64,000 nucleotides of DNA from Dolichospermum flos-aquae CCAP 1403/13F (lineage in GTDB: Bacteria > Cyanobacteriota > Cyanobacteriia > Cyanobacteriales > Nostocaceae), in assembly GCF_012516395.1 (NCBI RefSeq), contig NZ_CP051206.1:2338501-2402500 (forward strand), given 5' to 3'. The translations under genes were made by a program, and so were the position numbers. This document shows, piece after piece, positions 7,397 through 16,554 of this stretch (its first letter is position 1; each line of letters begins with the position of its first letter). A model generated the notes under the pieces. The model did not search any database and was not told the DNA's origin. It worked only from the letters and a program-made list of their open reading frames with translations.

Positions 7397-7691
7397 TAGA
7401 CTCTCCAAGTATTGGTCTTAAAAATTATTAATTCTTCATCAATCTTAACAGATACTGGCTAATATTTGGTCAAATGATCACTGACATCATTAATCTTGAT
7501 TTTCTATCAGTATTTAACTAAAATAAGGTATTTAAAATCAATAATTGATGCCCCTTCAAAGCCAGGGAATTTATTCCCTACATCTCTTGCCACACCTTCA
7601 AGGGTTTTCGGCATTCTCCTTGTAAGCAGATCGCCTACAATAATTCTGTAGACAATCGCTTGTATAACTTAGAACTCAAAACAGGCTGAAT
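7397..7691. other. Intergenic gap without clear content
   Basis: No gene, tRNA or strong hairpin is visible between the small hypothetical gene and dapF. The part near 7590-7660 contains imperfect repeats around GATCGCCTACAATAATTCTG of no obvious type. Confidence 0.4.
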
Positions 7692-8531
7692 TTAATATTT
7701 GCCTGTAAATACTCGTTCTGCGGGGCCTGTCATGTAAATCCGGTTATCAAGTTCTGACCATTCGATTTCTAGGGGGCCACCGGGTAATTCAATAGTAGCA
7801 ATGCGATCGCATAAATCATTCAATACTCCCGCTACCAAGGACGCACAAGCACCTGTTCCACAAGCCAGAGTAATTCCAGCGCCTCGTTCCCAAACTCGCA
7901 TTTTCAAATAGTTACGATTGACTATTTCAATAAATTCGGTATTGGTTTTTTTAGGAAACACGGGATGATTTTCAAATTTAGTTCCAATGCTTTCTAAGTC
8001 AATAGCCGCAACATCTTCGACAAAGGTGATACAGTGAGGATTTCCCATACTGACACAGGTAACATCCCAAGTTTTGTCGGCTAGTTCTAAGGGTTGATTA
8101 ATGACTTGAAACTCTGTAGGTGATAAAGTTGTGGGAATTTCCCCCGCTAATAATCGGGGTTCACCCATGTCTACTTTAACTTGACCCTCATCTGTGAGTT
8201 GGGGTGAAATCACACCTGCTAAGGTATGAATATGATATTTATCCTTGGTGCGAGAAATGCCTTCTAATTCCGTCAGAAATACCGCTAAACAGCGAATTCC
8301 ATTGCCACACATTTCTGGTTCTGAACCATCGGAGTTAAAAATCCGCATGGTGTAATCAGTGCCATTTTGTCCAGGAAGTGCGAAAATAACACCATCTGCT
8401 CCGATACCAAAATGGCGATCGCACCACTGTACCGCTTTCTCTGGTGTCAATACTGGTGTCAATGAGGAACGGTTATCAATGAGGATAAAATCATTACCGA
8501 GTCCGTGATACTTAGTAAATTCGATTGCCAT
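7692..8531 (-). CDS. dapF: Diaminopimelate epimerase
   Basis: This 279-residue protein has the standard DapF length. It interconverts LL- and meso-diaminopimelate, the step supplying meso-DAP for peptidoglycan and lysine. The two catalytic cysteines are visible, Cys75 in EMCGNGIRC and Cys224 in [10 protein letters not shown]. The opening [15 protein letters not shown] and the SMGNPHCI substrate-binding segment are also present. It starts at ATG 8531. It is divergent from hfq, a dapF-hfq pairing common in cyanobacteria, and the gap between them is filled by heptad repeats. Confidence 0.97.
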   Translation of the reverse strand: MAIEFTKYHGLGNDFILIDNRSSLTPVLTPEKAVQWCDRHFGIGADGVIFALPGQNGTDYTMRIFNSDGSEPEMCGNGIRCLAVFLTELEGISRTKDKYHIHTLAGVISPQLTDEGQVKVDMGEPRLLAGEIPTTLSPTEFQVINQPLELADKTWDVTCVSMGNPHCITFVEDVAAIDLESIGTKFENHPVFPKKTNTEFIEIVNRNYLKMRVWERGAGITLACGTGACASLVAGVLNDLCDRIATIELPGGPLEIEWSELDNRIYMTGPAERVFTGKY

Positions 8532-8581
8532 TTTGCTCTAAATGAATTATTAAAGATTCATTCATACTATTAAAAAATTTG

Positions 8582-8709
8582 TCAGTTGTCAGTTGTCAGT
8601 TGTCAGTTGTCAATCACCAATCACCAATTACCAATCACCAATTACCAATTACCAATTACCAATCACCAATCACCAATCACCAATTACCAATCACCAATCA
8701 CCAATTACC
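8582..8709. repeat. Heptanucleotide tandem repeats (STRR type)
   Basis: About four TTGTCAG units are followed by exactly 14 units of AAT(C/T)ACC spanning 8612-8709. Such 7-bp short tandemly repeated repetitive sequences are characteristic of heterocystous cyanobacteria. The tract fills the dapF-hfq gap and ends ten bases before the hfq start codon. Confidence 0.95.
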
Positions 8710-8719
8710 AGTATAATAT

Positions 8720-8950
8720 ATGGCAACTAATCAATTTGATACTTCCCTACCTAGCACTCGTCAAGTCCAGAAGTGTATTAAAGAAAAATTAATGGTCGAA
8801 TTTAGATTAATGACTGGTGATTTGATTACAGGTCGAATATTTTGGCAAGATCACAATTGTATCTGTATTTTTGACGGCAATAATGAGCAGATTATGGTTT
8901 GGAAACAGGCGATCGCCTACATGAAAACTTTAGGTAATATGGTAGGTTAA
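8720..8950 (+). CDS. hfq: RNA-binding protein Hfq (cyanobacterial type)
   Basis: This 76-residue protein has Sm1-like (EKLMVEFRLMTGDLITGRIFWQD) and Sm2-like (IMVWKQAIAYM) strands. Cyanobacterial Hfq is short, lacks the usual YKHA motif, and in Synechocystis acts through the pilus ATPase PilB rather than as a classic sRNA chaperone. The start is ATG 8720. No ribosome site is present, because the heptad tract runs to 8709 and only CAGTATAATAT separates it from the ATG. That gap contains a perfect TATAAT, so a leaderless or nearly leaderless transcript is possible. Confidence 0.9.
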   Translation: MATNQFDTSLPSTRQVQKCIKEKLMVEFRLMTGDLITGRIFWQDHNCICIFDGNNEQIMVWKQAIAYMKTLGNMVG

Positions 8951-8956
8951 AGAGAG

Positions 8957-9071
8957 TTAGTCTCGCTCCGCTATCAGTAAAACTTAGATAAAACCGTGTT
9001 GCTTATCGTATTGACTTTCTATTATTAGTTTTTCTACTATTTAAATTAACGGTGGAATTTAGCGAGACTAA
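8957..9071. repeat. 115-bp segment with 11-bp inverted ends
   Basis: TTAGTCTCGCT at 8957-8967 is exactly complementary to AGCGAGACTAA at 9061-9071. The segment between hfq and the next gene has no coding content. It may be a MITE, but no target duplication is evident. Confidence 0.45.
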
Positions 9072-9094
9072 TCAACGTTAAGGATATTTCTAGA

Positions 9095-9325
9095 ATGTCT
9101 AAAATACTAATCACAGATATACCTTCATTCACAGATATACCTATTAAACAACAAGAAATTATAGTAGGTGGTGCGACTACAACTACCCCTACAAACCCTT
9201 TACCAAATCCTATTCTTTTAACCCCTACATTACAGGCTGTTTTTAACGAGTTAGGATTAAATCCTCGTGACTTGACAAACTACTTAAATAGTTTGGGATT
9301 AAACATAATTTTCCCAATTATATGA
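9095..9325 (+). CDS. Small peptide with a double-glycine leader-like motif
   Basis: This 76-residue protein begins MSKILITDIPSFTDIPIKQQ and continues EIIVGG, a pattern like the leaders of exported peptides cut after Gly-Gly by C39 peptidases. The remainder is a Pro/Thr-rich stretch (ATTTTPTNPLPNP) and a hydrophobic tail (LTNYLNSLGLNIIFPII). There is no Cys. An AAGGAT box lies about 10 bases upstream of ATG 9095 and a terminator follows at 9371. No maturation genes are adjacent; the only C39 exporter in the window is at 57.7 kb. It may be a precursor peptide or simply an unknown small protein. Confidence 0.6.
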   Translation: MSKILITDIPSFTDIPIKQQEIIVGGATTTTPTNPLPNPILLTPTLQAVFNELGLNPRDLTNYLNSLGLNIIFPII

Positions 9326-9370
9326 TGATTATAACCCATTAAAAAATATCGGCTTTATAGCTGAATATGA

Positions 9371-9406
9371 ATATGTGGTATTTTAAAACATTACCACATA
9401 TTTTTT
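9371..9406 (+). terminator. Rho-independent terminator
   Basis: ATATGTGGTA (9371-9380) pairs with TACCACATAT (9392-9401) and runs into six Ts. It ends the small-peptide transcript 46 bp after its stop. Confidence 0.75.
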
Positions 9407-9446
9407 GTAATTATTTCTGACATTATAACTGAATACACTTGAGTAT

Positions 9447-11474
9447 TCATTTTTCTATTTCGTCAGAAATATTAATTTTACCTTCAGCAAACTCCACTAA
9501 AGCAGTGAGTTCTTCGGCTGATCCTACCACTAATAAGCGATCGCCTAAAAGAAGTATAGTTTGATTATGAGGATAATCAATTTCTTCCCCATTAGCGCGA
9601 CGAATAGCCATTAAACTCACCCCAGTTAAATAACGCATATTCACCTCTTCTAAAGTCATGCCAATAAAAGGTGAATCTGCTGGTAAATCATACCAACGAC
9701 GATTTAAATCACGGGTAACTTTTTGTAAATATTTAGAAACTTCAGCAGCGGAACTTTCAGGACGTAAATCCAAATAATGATCTTGGCGAATTTGTTGCAT
9801 TTTCTGTTGTACCATCTCTGGTAATAAACCCACCCCCATTAATAGATGAGTTGCCATTTCTAAACTAGCTTCAAATTCTGGTTGCACTACTTCCTTTGCA
9901 CCTAATTGATAAAGTAGTTCAATATTTTTATCTTGGGTAGCACGGACAACTGTATCTAATTCTGGACATACCTCCAAAGACCGTTTTAAACACAAACGAA
10001 TACTGGCAGGATCAGGGAGAGCGATCGCCATACCTTGAGCATGACTGACACCGGCGGTTTCTAAGACATGAAGACTCACCGCATTACCATAAACATAAGG
10101 TATTCCGGCATCCCGTAATTGCTGAATTCGACTTTCTGATTGATCAATAACTACTACAGGTAATTGATATTGCTGTAACAGCTTCACCAAATTTTTACCA
10201 AGCCGTCCATAACCACAAACTACTATATGATTTTTCTGTGGTAGATCTTCCGAAAAATCATGAGCTTGATCATCTACCAAATATGGTTTCAGCCAAGGCA
10301 TAGATTCAGCAAAATCGAATAAAAATGGGACTAACCGCAAGACAAAAGGAGTCAGCATTAGAGTCACTGCGGTAGTTCCTAAAATTAGTAAATATATGCG
10401 TCGGGAAACCAAACCCAAAGCTTGTCCTTCACTAGCTAAAACAAAAGAAAATTCCCCAATTTGCGCTAGTCCTAAACCGACAATTAAAGCTGTTTTTAAA
10501 GGGTAACGGAATAACTTGACTAAAGGGGTGATAATTAAAAACTTACCCACAAAAACTAAAGTCACTAATCCCAGAATTAACTCCAGATTTTGCCACAAAA
10601 ATACTGGATCAATTAACATCCCAATGGCAACAAAAAATAAACTAGCAAATATATCCCGTAAAGGTTCAACAATCGTCAAAGTTTCATCAGCATATTCCAC
10701 CTCAGAAATCATCAAACCGGCGACAAATGCCCCCATTTCAATGGATAGTCCTAAATATTCTGTGAGCAGAGCAATTCCTAAACAGATAGTGACGACACCT
10801 AATAAAAATAACTCCTTGCTTTCAGTGCTGGCTAATAATCTGAGTAAAGGGGGAATTAACCAAATCCCAGCCACAACTGCACCCGCTGCAAATAAACCAA
10901 TTTTCACCAATGCCATCACCACAGCCACCCCAATGGCTTCTCCTGGTTGATGAAGGGCTGGTAATACAGCTAACATGAACCCCAGAGCCAAATCCTGAAC
11001 CACTAAAATCCCCAGCATTACCTGTCCGTGAGGTGTTTCAGTTTCATTGCGTTCCATGAGACATTTGAGAACCACAGCAGTGGAAGACAAAGACAAAATC
11101 GAACCCAAAAATACACCTTTAGCCGGTAGAGTTCCCCAAGCACCAGTGACACCACAGACCAAAACAGTGATGAGAATAGTGAGGATAATTTGTAAAGTAC
11201 CACCACCGAGAGCGATCGCCTTAACTTTTTTGAGTTCCGTTAAAGAGAACTCCACACCCAAAGCAAACAACAAAAACGCGACTCCAAACTGAGCCAAGGT
11301 TTCCACCTGGACAAGTTCTTTAATCAGCCTTAGTCCAGAGGGACCAACAACCATACCACCGATGATATATCCCAGCAAAACAGGTTGTTTTAACAGTGCA
11401 GCTAAGAGTCCACCGCAAGCAGCGACAGCAAACACCAAAACCAAATCAACAATTAAGCGAAAATCTTCTTGCAC
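9447..11474 (-). CDS. CPA2-family cation:proton antiporter with TrkA domains (KefB/NapA-like)
   Basis: This 675-residue protein has about 12 membrane helices over residues 1-380, beginning LIVDLVLVFAVAACGGLLAALL and including LGYIIGGMVVGPSGLRL and the helix with QDLALGF. A RCK/TrkA-N nucleotide-binding domain follows (HIVVCGYGRLGKNLVKLL), then a TrkA-C domain near the end (PFIGMTLEEVNMRYLTGVSL). It is likely a K+/H+ or Na+/H+ exchanger of the plasma or thylakoid membrane, gated by nucleotides through the RCK module. The start is GTG 11474 without a strong ribosome site. The neighbouring purD is probably a separate unit, since a repeat tract lies between them. Confidence 0.9.
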   Translation of the reverse strand: MQEDFRLIVDLVLVFAVAACGGLLAALLKQPVLLGYIIGGMVVGPSGLRLIKELVQVETLAQFGVAFLLFALGVEFSLTELKKVKAIALGGGTLQIILTILITVLVCGVTGAWGTLPAKGVFLGSILSLSSTAVVLKCLMERNETETPHGQVMLGILVVQDLALGFMLAVLPALHQPGEAIGVAVVMALVKIGLFAAGAVVAGIWLIPPLLRLLASTESKELFLLGVVTICLGIALLTEYLGLSIEMGAFVAGLMISEVEYADETLTIVEPLRDIFASLFFVAIGMLIDPVFLWQNLELILGLVTLVFVGKFLIITPLVKLFRYPLKTALIVGLGLAQIGEFSFVLASEGQALGLVSRRIYLLILGTTAVTLMLTPFVLRLVPFLFDFAESMPWLKPYLVDDQAHDFSEDLPQKNHIVVCGYGRLGKNLVKLLQQYQLPVVVIDQSESRIQQLRDAGIPYVYGNAVSLHVLETAGVSHAQGMAIALPDPASIRLCLKRSLEVCPELDTVVRATQDKNIELLYQLGAKEVVQPEFEASLEMATHLLMGVGLLPEMVQQKMQQIRQDHYLDLRPESSAAEVSKYLQKVTRDLNRRWYDLPADSPFIGMTLEEVNMRYLTGVSLMAIRRANGEEIDYPHNQTILLLGDRLLVVGSAEELTALVEFAEGKINISDEIEK

Positions 11475-11624
11475 TAATTTTAATTAAAAACTATAAAGAA
11501 CCATATAGATATCAGCATACAAAGTTTTCTCAATTTGCGGGGAGGACTGGGATACAAGAAGAACAAAATTTGGACCGACCACCAAAAAGTGATCAAGTCC
11601 CCACAGCATCATAAATGTATTTCT

Positions 11625-11691
11625 TCCTTCTTCCTTCTTCCTTCTTCCTTCTTCCTTTGCGCCTTTGCTCCTTTGTGCCTTTGCGCGAAAC
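11625..11691. repeat. CTTCTTC microsatellite and dispersed 'TTTGCGCC' repeat
   Basis: A run of CTTCTTCCTT units at about 11625-11655 leads into a roughly 37-bp word ending TTTGTGCCTTTGCGCGAAAC. The same word recurs at 46720-46757 (inverted) and 63518-63554, and partly near 61360. It is non-coding. Confidence 0.8.
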
Positions 11692-11709
11692 AAATTATTT
11701 ATCCAAAAA

Positions 11710-12987
11710 TCAGCCTAAAACCCGATAACCAATATCTCGGCGATAATACATCTGATCAAACTGAATATGTTCGATACCTGCATAAGCTTGAGCTAAAGCT
11801 TCCCGGAAATCCTCACCCAAACCCGTCACATTTAACACCCTGCCGCCATCTGTAACAACTTCCTGGGCTGCATTTAATCTTGTCCCCGCATGGAACACTG
11901 TCGCCCCTGCTGTCTGGGCTGCCTCAAAGCCAGTAATTACCTTACCCTTAGCATACTCTCCCGGATAACCACCAGCAGCAGCCACCACCGTAGCCGCAGC
12001 CCCTTGTTTCCAAGCAATCGGCGGCATATCTCCTAACCGCTGTTCTATACAAGCCAAGATTAAATCTTCCAAAGGAGTTTCTAGCATCGGTAAAATTACT
12101 TGTGTTTCGGGATCACCAAAACGACAGTTAAATTCTAAAACCCGAAAATCCCCATCTGGTGAAATCATTAACCCCGCATACAAAATGCCTCGGTAGTCAA
12201 TGCCTCTGGACTGTAAAGCTGTGATCGTTCTTTCTAACACCTCTGTTTGTACCCGTGCCATCAACTGCGGTGTCGCTATCGGTGCAGGAGCATAAGCACC
12301 CATCCCACCAGTATTTTCTCCTGTATCACCTTCGCCGACGCGCTTATGATCTTGAGCAGGTAACAATGGGCGAATGGTTAAACCATCGGTTAGAGCTAAA
12401 ACAGATACTTCCTGCCCTACTAAACATTCTTCAATGACAACGGAACTGCCAGCAGATCCAAATTGTCCTTGAAAAATTGCCTCAATTGCTTCTTCAGCCT
12501 GGGCAATAGTTTCGGCAACTGTAACCCCCTTTCCAGCAGCTAAACCATCGGCTTTAATAACAATGGGCGCACCCTCAGATTGAATGTAAGCTTTTGCCGA
12601 GGCTGCTTCCGTAAATACCGCAGCTTTCGCAGTAGGAACTCCGGCTTCCTCCATTAAAGCTTTAGCCCAAGCCTTGCTTGCTTCTATTTGCGCCCCTGCT
12701 TTATTTGGACCAAATACCATTAAGCCTTGATTTTGCAGATAATCAGTAATTCCCTGAGCTAAAGGCACTTCTGGACCGACAACTACTAAAGAAATCCCAT
12801 GATTAATCGCATATTCGCTGATACCAGCAAAATCATCTACTGCTAAAGGCAAGTTTTCACAACCTGGCAAAGTTGCTGTACCACCGTTACCTGGTACGCA
12901 AACAAGCTTGTTTATTTTTTCAGATTGTAGCAATTTCCACGCTAGAGCGTGTTCCCGTCCCCCATTACCGATAACTAAAACTTTCAC
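11710..12987 (-). CDS. purD: Phosphoribosylamine-glycine ligase (GARS)
   Basis: This 425-residue ATP-grasp enzyme makes the second step of purine synthesis, joining glycine to phosphoribosylamine. Visible features are the N-terminal VIGNGGREHALAWKL, the ATP-binding IKADGLAAGKGV, GENTGGMGAYAP and the metal-binding end of the grasp fold VLEFNCRFGDPETQ. The length is normal. The start is GTG 12987, with GAGGAA five bases upstream. It is followed on the same strand by the antiporter gene, about 235 bp away. Confidence 0.97.
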   Translation of the reverse strand: MKVLVIGNGGREHALAWKLLQSEKINKLVCVPGNGGTATLPGCENLPLAVDDFAGISEYAINHGISLVVVGPEVPLAQGITDYLQNQGLMVFGPNKAGAQIEASKAWAKALMEEAGVPTAKAAVFTEAASAKAYIQSEGAPIVIKADGLAAGKGVTVAETIAQAEEAIEAIFQGQFGSAGSSVVIEECLVGQEVSVLALTDGLTIRPLLPAQDHKRVGEGDTGENTGGMGAYAPAPIATPQLMARVQTEVLERTITALQSRGIDYRGILYAGLMISPDGDFRVLEFNCRFGDPETQVILPMLETPLEDLILACIEQRLGDMPPIAWKQGAAATVVAAAGGYPGEYAKGKVITGFEAAQTAGATVFHAGTRLNAAQEVVTDGGRVLNVTGLGEDFREALAQAYAGIEHIQFDQMYYRRDIGYRVLG

Positions 12988-13035
12988 TTATTTCCTCATA
13001 TCTAAGCAAGCAAAACGAGAATATCTCTGGAATTT

Positions 13036-14190
13036 CTAAGCACAAAGAGCTAAAATCTGCTCAATAACTTGCGGATTAACATCTTTATTTTCCCCCAAAG
13101 CTGTCATCCCATGCTTTTCTAAATTTTTGATCACGGCTGGAATAGTTTGTAATCCAATACCATAGTCAGATAGGTGAGTCCGAACACCAACTGATTCAAA
13201 GAAATCACGAGTTTTAGTAATTGCTGCATTTACCCGTTCTTCTTCCAAACCACCGCTAATTTCCCAGACTCTATCTGCATATTGTAGAAGTTTTTGCCAT
13301 TTGCGATCGCGGCGAATTGTTAAAGTGCTAGGTAGTACAACCGCCAAAGTTTGAGCATGATCTAAACCATGCAACGCTGTCAACTCATGACCAATCATGT
13401 GAGTTGTCCAATCTTGGGGGACACCAGCGGCAATTAACCCATTTAATGCCATTGTTGCCGACCAAACTAAATTCGCCCTGGCATCATAATCTGTGGGATT
13501 TGCTAAGGTTTTTGGTCCTTCGCAAATCAGGGTTTTCAGAATTGATTCGGCCATGCGGTCTTGTAATGGTGCATTGACTGGATAGGTTAAATATTGCTCC
13601 ATTACATGAGTAAAAGCATCAACAATACCATTGCTAATTTGCCGAGGAGGTAGGGAGAAAGTCGTTTCTGGGTCAAGAACTGAAAATTTAGGAAACACGA
13701 AGGGACTAGCGAAAAATAACTTTTCTTGAGTTTCCCACTTAGTCACAACTGAGTTTGTGTTCATTTCCGAACCAGTTGCGGGTAAAGTCAGAACCACCCC
13801 CATTGGTAAAGCCGCAGTTACGGGTGCGGCTTTTGCTAAAATATCCCAAGGGTCGCCCACAAAAGGAACAGCAGCAGCGATAAATTTAGTCCCGTCAGCA
13901 ACTGAACCACCACCCACAGCTAAGAGAAAATCAATGCCTTCTTTGCGGATTAATGCGACCGCTTTCATCAAAGTTTCAAAATGGGGGTTGGGTTCAATTC
14001 CACCGAACTCAAATAAATTTCTGCCAGCTAATGCGGATTTTACTTGATCATAAACGCCATTGGCTTTAATGCTACCACCGCCATAGGTAATAAGGATTTT
14101 CGCATTTGCGGGGATTTCTGAAGCAATGTTGGCGATTTGACCTTTGCCAAACAAGATTTTAACTGGGTTGTAAAAAACAAAATTTTCCAT
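13036..14190 (-). CDS. Iron-containing alcohol dehydrogenase (YqhD/butanol dehydrogenase type)
   Basis: This 384-residue group III alcohol dehydrogenase opens with FVFYNPVKILFGKGQIANIA. It has the nucleotide motif LAVGGGSVADGTKF and metal-ligand segments GIVDAFTHVMEQYL and GHELTALHGLDHAQ, which supply the Asp/His ligands. Such enzymes reduce aldehydes with NADPH, often as detoxification; the substrate here is not defined. It starts at ATG 14190 and ends 48 bp before purD on the same strand, so co-transcription is possible. Confidence 0.93.
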   Translation of the reverse strand: MENFVFYNPVKILFGKGQIANIASEIPANAKILITYGGGSIKANGVYDQVKSALAGRNLFEFGGIEPNPHFETLMKAVALIRKEGIDFLLAVGGGSVADGTKFIAAAVPFVGDPWDILAKAAPVTAALPMGVVLTLPATGSEMNTNSVVTKWETQEKLFFASPFVFPKFSVLDPETTFSLPPRQISNGIVDAFTHVMEQYLTYPVNAPLQDRMAESILKTLICEGPKTLANPTDYDARANLVWSATMALNGLIAAGVPQDWTTHMIGHELTALHGLDHAQTLAVVLPSTLTIRRDRKWQKLLQYADRVWEISGGLEEERVNAAITKTRDFFESVGVRTHLSDYGIGLQTIPAVIKNLEKHGMTALGENKDVNPQVIEQILALCA

Positions 14191-14331
14191 GATTAGTTAC
14201 CCAAGAGAATTAGATTTCACCTTGAATATTGTAATCATTTTCTTGATTTTTGTGCCTGTACCTACGGAATATTATTTGAAAACAATCTGATTGAAGCGTT
14301 GGGGGGTGTGTCGCTGGCAATTTTTATCAAT

Positions 14332-14895
14332 TCAAACAAATAAACTACCAACGATACAAACAAAATTAGGAAATAAAGGTGATGTTAACTCATCATTAGT
14401 AAATAAGGTTTTTACTAAAATTAAAGTTGCCTTTTCTCGCTGATAAATTTCTACTTGTTGTAACCGCCAATCAATTATCCAATATTCTTGCACACCTCTA
14501 GAAGCATAAAGTTTTAATTTCACTTCTTTATCTCGACGTTCATTTTCTCCCCCCGCAGAAAGAACTTCAATTACTAATTCTGGCGCACCTGTTAAATGTC
14601 CATCATTATCTAATAAAGTTGCTAAACGTTGATTACTTATCCACACCACATCAGGAATAACATTATCAGCATCAGTAAAAACAATTCCAGGAGTAGTTAC
14701 AGCTTCCCCTAGACCAGTTTTTCTAGACCAAAGTGTGAGTTCTGTACAAATGTTGTTACAAGCCTTCTGGTGCTTCCAATGTGGCGCTCTTGTCACAAAT
14801 AATTCTCCATTGATTATTTCATAATGGTTGCCATTATCTGGCAATAATTCTAGGTCTGTGATTGTCCAGCGAACTCCCTCATATACCTGACTCAT
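14332..14895 (-). CDS. Uma2-family (DUF820) putative endonuclease-fold protein
   Basis: This 187-residue protein starts at ATG 14895, which has a strong GGAGG seven bases upstream; an upstream ATG at 14970 would add 25 residues but has no such site. It shows the DUF820/Uma2 PD-(D/E)XK-like fold: DLELLPDNGNHYEIINGELF, IPDVVWIS, APELVIEVLS and KLKLYASRGVQEYWIID. These proteins are strongly expanded in cyanobacteria, and their role is unclear. It lies 72 bp downstream of the AI-2E transporter stop on the same strand. Confidence 0.88.
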   Translation of the reverse strand: MSQVYEGVRWTITDLELLPDNGNHYEIINGELFVTRAPHWKHQKACNNICTELTLWSRKTGLGEAVTTPGIVFTDADNVIPDVVWISNQRLATLLDNDGHLTGAPELVIEVLSAGGENERRDKEVKLKLYASRGVQEYWIIDWRLQQVEIYQREKATLILVKTLFTNDELTSPLFPNFVCIVGSLFV

Positions 14896-14966
14896 ACAGC
14901 CTCCTGTGGGGTGATGTGAATATTTTAGTTCTTTACTAGTTGAATTTGTGAAAATCTCAATGCTAT

Positions 14967-16049
14967 TCAAGATTCTTGCAGATATTCACTATCAACAGCG
15001 GTTTTATTAAATTCACCATTCCGCCAACTATCAGCCATATCTTTCATAAAACTAGCGAGAGGAATAGCAACCAATACACCCAATACACCGCCTAATTTCG
15101 CGCCTATTAATAAAGAAATTACCACCCATACAGGATTTAAGCCGGTTAAATTTCCTAAAATGCGTGGGGCAATAATATTAGAATTAATTTGGTCAATAGC
15201 TACACCTATAGCCGCAACTTCTAATCCTAAGCCAAAATCTTTTAAAGCTATTAATAAACTGACAATACCAACCCCAATACCAGTCCCAAAAGGAAATAAA
15301 GAAAATAAACCAATTCCTATCCCGAAAAGGAGTGATAAAGGGACTCGTAAGAGGACAAATGCCAATGTTATAGACACGGCTAAAATAGCACCTAGAGTAG
15401 CTTGACCAATGAAATAATTATTAAAATCTTCTCGGAGTAATTCTCGAACTTTTTTAGCAATTTGGGACGGAAACCACAGATAAATTCCATCCCATAAAGC
15501 TTCACCATTCAATACTAGATAAATAGTCAGAACTATGGCTATTAGTAAATTAAATAAATTTCCAATAGTATCAAAAGCAAAACCGAGAATTTTTCCAGTC
15601 AAAGATTGTAGTTGACTAGATATTTTTCCTAAAAATTCACTAGCTAATCCACTTAAATTTACTGGTAACTGCTGGGTAGCTGCCCAATTTTGCAAAGCTT
15701 CTATTTGTTGAGTTCCCGATTCAATCCAATAGGGAAGAAGATTAGCTAACTCATTCAGTTGTTCCAGAATAAGTGGTAAGAGAATAACACCTACAGCACC
15801 TAAAATAATAATAGATAACAGTAATACTACGACAACTGCTAAAATGCGAGGTACTCCACGTTTTTGGAGCAGTTTAATCGGATAATCTAGCACAAAAGCT
15901 AAGAGAATAGCGACAGAGATAACACTGACTAAAGGTTGAAAGTAGTTAATAAATTGAATTAATAGCCAACCATTCAGAAGAATAACAGGAAAGGCTAATC
16001 CTATATTTAACCATTTAGGTAGATTTGGTAGATTGTTTACTGGCTGCAT
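14967..16049 (-). CDS. AI-2E family transporter (DUF20 membrane protein)
   Basis: This 360-residue integral membrane protein has about eight hydrophobic helices. It has an N-terminal pair (WLNIGLAFPVILLNGWLLIQ, VSVISVAILLAFVLDY), a central amphipathic loop of about 60 residues, and the family signature GIGLFSLFPFGTGIGVGIVSL followed by NLTGLNPVWVVISLLIGAKL. The family is named after E. coli TqsA but includes Na+/H+ antiporters and uncharacterised permeases, so the substrate is unknown. It starts at ATG 16049 and runs toward the Uma2 gene. Confidence 0.9.
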   Translation of the reverse strand: MQPVNNLPNLPKWLNIGLAFPVILLNGWLLIQFINYFQPLVSVISVAILLAFVLDYPIKLLQKRGVPRILAVVVVLLLSIIILGAVGVILLPLILEQLNELANLLPYWIESGTQQIEALQNWAATQQLPVNLSGLASEFLGKISSQLQSLTGKILGFAFDTIGNLFNLLIAIVLTIYLVLNGEALWDGIYLWFPSQIAKKVRELLREDFNNYFIGQATLGAILAVSITLAFVLLRVPLSLLFGIGIGLFSLFPFGTGIGVGIVSLLIALKDFGLGLEVAAIGVAIDQINSNIIAPRILGNLTGLNPVWVVISLLIGAKLGGVLGVLVAIPLASFMKDMADSWRNGEFNKTAVDSEYLQES

Positions 16050-16122
16050 GGAATTTATTAATAGTCTAATTTTTGCAAAATTTCTGGAAAACTTTAAAGG
16101 GTCTGTAAATCGAGTAATCGAA

Positions 16123-16551
16123 CTATAGGGTTTTGATAAAATCCAGCATTATTTTCTGAGGTAAACTTGCTAAAGGTCTTACTTCTCCTGCTTTTACAGA
16201 ATAACATTCACCTCTGTAGATATCTTCTGCTGTTAACAAATCTAGATCCCAACCTTCAGAAAGAACAAGTTGATTTACTGTTATTAACAATGGTGCTTGA
16301 AATACATAACGAATAGCTTTTTCATCGCTATAAATTCCAAATTGAGTAAAGTCAGTTAACTCATAACCAATTTCTTCCATAACTTCTCGCTGAACTGCTA
16401 TTTCTGGAGTTTCTCCAGGTTCGATATGTCCACCAAACAAAGCCCAACAACCAGGAGCGATAATATTAGGAATATTATCCCGCAATTGCATCAGGAATTT
16501 ATTTTCTCGATAGAGAATGGTAACGGCTACATGAACTAATTGATTATTCAT
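16123..16551 (-). CDS. NUDIX hydrolase
   Basis: This 142-residue single-domain protein has a complete Nudix box: GGHIEPGETPEIAVQREVME followed by EIG (GX5EX7REUXEEXGU), whose Glu residues bind Mg2+. The preceding PGCWALFGG is typical. It hydrolyses some nucleoside diphosphate derivative, as yet unspecified. Its ATG lies three bases past the stop of the upstream lipoprotein gene, so the two are almost certainly one operon. Confidence 0.92.
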   Translation of the reverse strand: MNNQLVHVAVTILYRENKFLMQLRDNIPNIIAPGCWALFGGHIEPGETPEIAVQREVMEEIGYELTDFTQFGIYSDEKAIRYVFQAPLLITVNQLVLSEGWDLDLLTAEDIYRGECYSVKAGEVRPLASLPQKIMLDFIKTL

Positions 16552-16554
16552 AAA

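Noticed and set aside
8582-8709. Possible CRISPR array
   Set aside because: Units are 7 bp with no spacers; this is an STRR tract. The NsiR1 array and the 1343-1430 block were also considered, but they have promoters with terminators, and 20-bp dyads without spacers, respectively.
8586-8792. Open frame over the heptad repeats
   Set aside because: It is the translation of a 7-bp tandem repeat running out of frame into hfq.
10516-10950. 144-codon frame antisense to the antiporter gene
   Set aside because: It is an Asn/Thr/Lys-rich shadow of a well-conserved membrane protein.
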